Below are positions 60,356-64,000 of a stretch of DNA of 64,000 nucleotides, one piece after another (position 1 is the first letter of the stretch; each line of letters starts with the position of its first letter). The stretch covers positions 509,501 through 573,500 of the forward strand of contig NZ_CP009283.1 of NCBI RefSeq assembly GCF_000758625.1, read 5' to 3'. Made by a program: the position numbers and the translations under genes. Under the pieces are notes generated by a model. The model was not told the DNA's origin and did not search any database. It worked only from the letters and a program-made list of their open reading frames with translations. Origin of the DNA: Paenibacillus sp. FSL R7-0273 (GTDB lineage Bacteria; Bacillota; Bacilli; Paenibacillales; Paenibacillaceae).

Positions 60356-61669
60356 ATGATGGAACCAAACAAGGCAGCGTCGGCGGATGAAAAGCTGACC
60401 GCTAACCGGCCGTTTATGCTGCTGATTGCTGCACAGCTGATTTCTAATATAGGCGATTGGCTGCATTTCCTTGCCCTGCTGACTATGGTCGGGCTGAAAT
60501 GGCAGGCTAGTCCTTGGGAGATTACGGCGATTTCAATGTGTATGGCGGTACCCATGCTGCTTGGGGGACCGTTGGCAGGGTATCTGAGCGATACCCTTGA
60601 CCGAAAGGCTATCATGATCGGTTCGGACCTTATCCGTGCCGGACTTGTAGCCTGTCTTGTATTTGCCGGCTCCCTGTGGCAGGTTTACCTGCTGCTCATA
60701 GCCAAGGGCATGATGGATGTCCTGTTCTCTCCGGCGAAAAGCGGCAAGCTCAAGGAGCTTGTTCCCTCCAGCCAAATGGACCGTGCTGTTGCTTTGAGCT
60801 CATCAATTGAGCAGATCACCAAGATCATCGGCCCGGCCTTCGGAGGCCTGCTTGTTGCGGCGTTCGGAATTTCAGCCTGCTATCTGCTGGACTCAGCTAC
60901 CTATCTGCTCTCTGCCGCCATCCTGCTGGCGGTGCCGCGCGCAGGACAGTACAAGACAGCCAGATCAACGGAAGCAGCCCAGCAATTGCCGGACCGCGCA
61001 CCCTTTCTTCTGGAGGCAGGCGCCGGTCTCCGGCTGATTACCGGAATGCCTGCTATACTGGGCGGGCTTGTCATGCTGGTGACAGTACTGCTGGTGCTGC
61101 AGATGGCTGATTCCCAGACGGTAACACTGTTCCGGGACATTCCCGGCATCAGCGGCGATATGCTTGGCTGGTGCCTGGCTGCCAGCGGACTTGGAACACT
61201 GCTGTCAGCGCTTGCCATAAGCCGCACCGGCAGGCGGCCGCTAATCTCGATGAGCGCAGGCGCCATCCTTATGGGCTCTGTATTTGCCGCCGCTGCACTG
61301 GTTACTGCCCACGGGGAGGCAGGATTGTGGATGAACATTATATTATTCAGCTCGTTTGCGGCAGCGGGGGCAGGGGCGGGGCTTGTGTTTATTCCATTTT
61401 ATGCAATGCTGCAGCGGCGGACACCGGAAGCTTATACAGGGAGGGTGTTCGGAACGGTGAATAGCCTGACCAGCGCTGCTGCTATTCTCGGACCTGTGGC
61501 GGGCGGGGCACTTGTAACAGCTTCCGGGGCTGTTCCTGCTTTTATCTTATCCGGTGTGTTATCAGCACTGCTTGGCCTTGCCATGCTGCTGCTGAGCGGG
61601 CGGATCGAGACCAGGGACAGGGCCGCCGGAATAGAGCCTCAAGTAATGTTTGAAGTCTCCCGGCCATAA
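60356..61669 (+). CDS. MFS transporter, 12-helix
   Basis: A 437-residue major facilitator protein of the MFS_3/macrolide-efflux-like type: LLIAAQLISNIGDWLHFLAL in helix 1, GPLAGYLSDTLDRKAIMIGSD (motif A region, in parts GYLSDTLDRKAIM), about 12 helices. The start ATG at 60356 has GGGAGG eight bases upstream; an ATG at 60332 lies before that site. Substrate unknown; the divergent MarR gene suggests induction by it. Confidence 0.9.
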   Translation: MMEPNKAASADEKLTANRPFMLLIAAQLISNIGDWLHFLALLTMVGLKWQASPWEITAISMCMAVPMLLGGPLAGYLSDTLDRKAIMIGSDLIRAGLVACLVFAGSLWQVYLLLIAKGMMDVLFSPAKSGKLKELVPSSQMDRAVALSSSIEQITKIIGPAFGGLLVAAFGISACYLLDSATYLLSAAILLAVPRAGQYKTARSTEAAQQLPDRAPFLLEAGAGLRLITGMPAILGGLVMLVTVLLVLQMADSQTVTLFRDIPGISGDMLGWCLAASGLGTLLSALAISRTGRRPLISMSAGAILMGSVFAAAALVTAHGEAGLWMNIILFSSFAAAGAGAGLVFIPFYAMLQRRTPEAYTGRVFGTVNSLTSAAAILGPVAGGALVTASGAVPAFILSGVLSALLGLAMLLLSGRIETRDRAAGIEPQVMFEVSRP

Positions 61670-61740
61670 TCCGTATAATGGTAAAAAGACCGGAATATCT
61701 CCGGGACAAAGGTATTTAACATTAGGAGATGGGAAGCAGT

Positions 61741-62472
61741 ATGGAAGAATTACAGGAGATTGAGGAAGAACGGGAGATCGTTCTGGATGTAGATATCGAG
61801 GAGGCCGGATACGAGGCCGGGGATATGCGGATAGCTGATATTTCCTTTCAGGTCCGGCGGGGTGAGCTGCTGGGACTGATCGGACCGAACGGTGCCGGTA
61901 AAAGCACGACCATTAAAACCCTGCTCGGCCTGCTAAAGCATGCCAAAGCCAAAGTGACAATTGGCGGAGCGAATAAATCGTATGCATATGTGCCGGAGCA
62001 GCCGGTATTTTATGAGGATCTGACGCTTTGGGAGCATTTGGATCTGGCTGCTGCGGCCTATGGACTGCCCTATGAGCAGTTTGAAACGGCTGCAGAGAAG
62101 CTGCTGGTGCAGTTCGGAATGGGACATGTGCGCGATGACCTTCCGGCGGGCTTCTCCAAGGGCATGAAGCAAAAAATGATGCTGATGCTCGGCTTTCTTG
62201 TTCAGCCTGACGTCTATATCGTGGACGAGCCGTTTATCGGGCTGGACCCCAGGGCTACCAAGGACTTTTTGCGTCTGCTGGAAGCTGAGCGGCAGCGGGG
62301 TGCAGGTGTGCTTATGTCTACACATGTACTGGATACGGCTGAGAAAATCTGCGACAGCTTCGTGCTGATCTCCGGCGGTGAAATAGCGGCAACAGGCACG
62401 CTGGAGGAAATCCGGGATATCGCCGATTTGCCGGAGGGGTCGTTGTTTGATTGCTTCGACGAGCTGACATGA
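61741..62472 (+). CDS. ABC transporter ATP-binding protein, EcsA-like
   Basis: Walker A GPNGAGKST, signature FSKGMKQKMMLM, Walker B VYIVDEPFIGLDP, H-loop STHVLD. The N-terminal ~30 residues are unusually acidic. The permease gene starts at its end. The start is uncertain: ATGs at 61729 and 61741 are both close to TAGGAG. EcsA-like from the permease type; not the canonical ecsAB locus, since hit is not adjacent. Confidence 0.9.
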   Translation: MEELQEIEEEREIVLDVDIEEAGYEAGDMRIADISFQVRRGELLGLIGPNGAGKSTTIKTLLGLLKHAKAKVTIGGANKSYAYVPEQPVFYEDLTLWEHLDLAAAAYGLPYEQFETAAEKLLVQFGMGHVRDDLPAGFSKGMKQKMMLMLGFLVQPDVYIVDEPFIGLDPRATKDFLRLLEAERQRGAGVLMSTHVLDTAEKICDSFVLISGGEIAATGTLEEIRDIADLPEGSLFDCFDELT

Positions 62473-62486
62473 GGGAGCGTGAGCAT

Positions 62487-63767
62487 ATGGCTGCGAAGCA
62501 TCATGAAGGCCGTGCAGGTGGTACCGGCTATGCCTTTCCTACCGGACCGTGCCTCTTCCGCCGGCGTCTGTTCTCCCATTGGCGGGAGCAGACGGCTATT
62601 ATCCGGACAGCGGTGGACTGGACGGTCCTGCTCTATTTAATCATTCCCGGAGGCCTGCTGGGCGGCCGCTTCTATTACGGCTTCTGGTCCGGGGAGATGC
62701 CTGGATGGGTATCGGTAATCCCGTTTATACTCATCCCGCTTGCGCTGGCAGTACTGCTGCTGACCGGCGGGATGGTCCTGCTGCTGCAGGAGGGGGATCT
62801 GCTGTTTCTCAGGCAGCGGCAGAACTGGATTAGAAGCATTCTGCTGCGCGGAGTAATCTACAGCCTGACCGTGACAGCGCTCAAAATAGCCGCAGTGTAT
62901 GCGGTCCTGCTTCCTTTTATCATACGCGGCTACGGGCTTAGCCCGTCAGCAGCCGGAGCGCTGCTGCTGTTGACGGTTGCTGCCGGCTGGAGCATTAAGC
63001 TGCTGGGACATATCGTCAGGGTGCAGCTCCAGGGCTTCCGCCGCTGGCTGTGGCTGCTTCCGGCTGCTACGGTGCCGTCCGGGCTATATGTATGGCTGGC
63101 GCTGCAATGGAAGGACAAGCCATTGCTGCTCCTGGCTGCAGCTGCCTTATATACAGCAGTAACGGTCTGGACTCTCCGTTACCGTCTCCTGCTGCAGGGG
63201 ACCTTTCTCAGTGATGTGCGTGAGGATTATAAGCAACGGATGAGAATCGCCGGCCTGCTGCTGCGCGGTGTGCTGGATAAGCCGCGTCCGACCAGGTACA
63301 AGCCTTGGATTTTCCGCAGATCACAGCCGCTGTTATCATCAAGGCAGCCTGAAGGCCGTTTTACGGCGGCAGGGATAAAGGCGCTGGTCCGCAATCCGGG
63401 TCATCTGAAGCTGTATTTATCGTTTACAGGCGTATCAACGACTGCACTCCTTATTGCTCCTGCTTTTCTGAAGTGGATCCTGCTAGCCGTTCTAACGCTC
63501 TTAATGTGCTATTGGCTAAGCTCCTTCTGGCTGCTCTTTGCCGGAGACGATTACATCGGCATTCTCCCGTTCAGCAAGAAGCAAAAGGCGGAGGCCGGCT
63601 CAAAGGCTATGCAGATTATGGCTGTTCCATATGCAGTGCTGTGCTCGGCAGCGGTATGTATTCCGCTGTACGGCTGGTGGGGGCTGCTGCTGTTTGCCCC
63701 GCTCGGCTACGGCATCGGCTCATTTGTTGCCCGGATGTACAGCACGATCCGGCTTACGGAGCATTAG
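62487..63767 (+). CDS. ABC transporter permease, EcsB family
   Basis: A 426-residue membrane protein with about ten hydrophobic segments, including LFSHWREQTAIIRTAVDW (a typical EcsB N-terminal region), RQRQNWIRSIL and LPFSKKQKAEAG. EcsB in B. subtilis affects secretion, competence and regulated proteolysis. The ATG at 62487 follows GGGAG by nine bases; an ATG at 62469 would overlap the ATPase stop. Confidence 0.87.
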   Translation: MAAKHHEGRAGGTGYAFPTGPCLFRRRLFSHWREQTAIIRTAVDWTVLLYLIIPGGLLGGRFYYGFWSGEMPGWVSVIPFILIPLALAVLLLTGGMVLLLQEGDLLFLRQRQNWIRSILLRGVIYSLTVTALKIAAVYAVLLPFIIRGYGLSPSAAGALLLLTVAAGWSIKLLGHIVRVQLQGFRRWLWLLPAATVPSGLYVWLALQWKDKPLLLLAAAALYTAVTVWTLRYRLLLQGTFLSDVREDYKQRMRIAGLLLRGVLDKPRPTRYKPWIFRRSQPLLSSRQPEGRFTAAGIKALVRNPGHLKLYLSFTGVSTTALLIAPAFLKWILLAVLTLLMCYWLSSFWLLFAGDDYIGILPFSKKQKAEAGSKAMQIMAVPYAVLCSAAVCIPLYGWWGLLLFAPLGYGIGSFVARMYSTIRLTEH

Positions 63768-63780
63768 AATTTCAGAAGCA

Positions 63781-63823
63781 CCAAAAAGCGTTGCCCCACA
63801 GGACTGCGGGCAACGCTTTTTGG
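63781..63823. terminator. bidirectional intrinsic terminator
   Basis: A 16-bp perfect inverted repeat (63781-63796 with 63808-63823) with A5 and T5 runs, between convergent genes. Confidence 0.9.
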
Positions 63824-63833
63824 CAACGACTGA

Positions 63834-64000
<167 letters not shown>

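Overview
The window reads like the chromosome of an endospore-forming, GC-rich Bacillota, most likely Paenibacillus or a close relative. Support comes from a GerA-type germinant receptor operon, a bacillithiol-associated YtxJ protein, a caa3-type oxidase operon of the Bacillus type, LipL-type lipoate metabolism, a copper-amine-oxidase-N domain on an exported protein, GGAGG-type ribosome binding sites and frequent GTG/TTG starts. I see no rRNA, tRNA, insertion sequence, prophage or CRISPR array. The genus call is inference from gene content.

Layout. 1-9.7 kb: 3' part of a SNF2 helicase, an unrecognised protein, a small alarmone synthetase, a zinc-ribbon protein, a TrmB regulator with a small partner, xanthine phosphoribosyltransferase, a lipid kinase, a DUF4870 membrane protein and a serine hydrolase. 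9.9-10.4 kb: a structured leader ahead of a 62-residue protein. 10.7-16.3 kb: ctaCDEFG plus a DUF420 gene (aa3/caa3 cytochrome c oxidase and its assembly). 16.3-17.5 kb: two successive tandem repeat arrays. 17.5-24.4 kb: an MBL hydrolase, a YtrA-repressed ABC transporter operon continuing into a NatAB/YhaQP-like exporter, and an exported TraB-like protein. 24.5-30.4 kb: a c-di-AMP (ydaO) riboswitch controlling an orphan Rossmann-like protein, glutaredoxin/YtxJ, ThuA-like, CHAD, LipL octanoyltransferase and a nitrilase-family amidase. 30.5-37.9 kb: a MarR-nitroreductase-monooxygenase detoxification operon, an MtnE-like aminotransferase, ArsR, a SulP-STAS transporter, DUF1361, an alkyltransferase-like protein and DUF2569. 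38-42 kb: germinant receptor operon (A, C, small D, B). 42-50.5 kb: alpha/beta hydrolase, a second monooxygenase, a phosphotransferase, a GT39/GT2 glycosyltransferase pair, a single-domain flavoprotein and a two-component system. 50.7-55.8 kb: glgC-glgD-glgP. 55.9-64 kb: free methionine sulfoxide reductase, a small unknown protein, GNAT, two MFS exporters around a MarR regulator, an EcsAB-like ABC pair and the 3' end of an HI0933-family flavoprotein.

The most unusual signal is a set of short palindromic cores repeated on a 51-52 bp ruler at four loci (about 6.7, 16.4, 29.4 and 59.3 kb). The core sequence differs between three classes, but spacing and design are the same, and all four arrays sit in the long gaps between convergent gene pairs. 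The 6.7 and 29.4 kb loci share the core and nearly the same four-core layout (spacings about 51-62-51). Other items to examine are the structured leader at 9.9 kb, the riboswitch with its orphan target, a hydrophobic upstream ORF that overlaps the start of glgC, and several well-formed operators.
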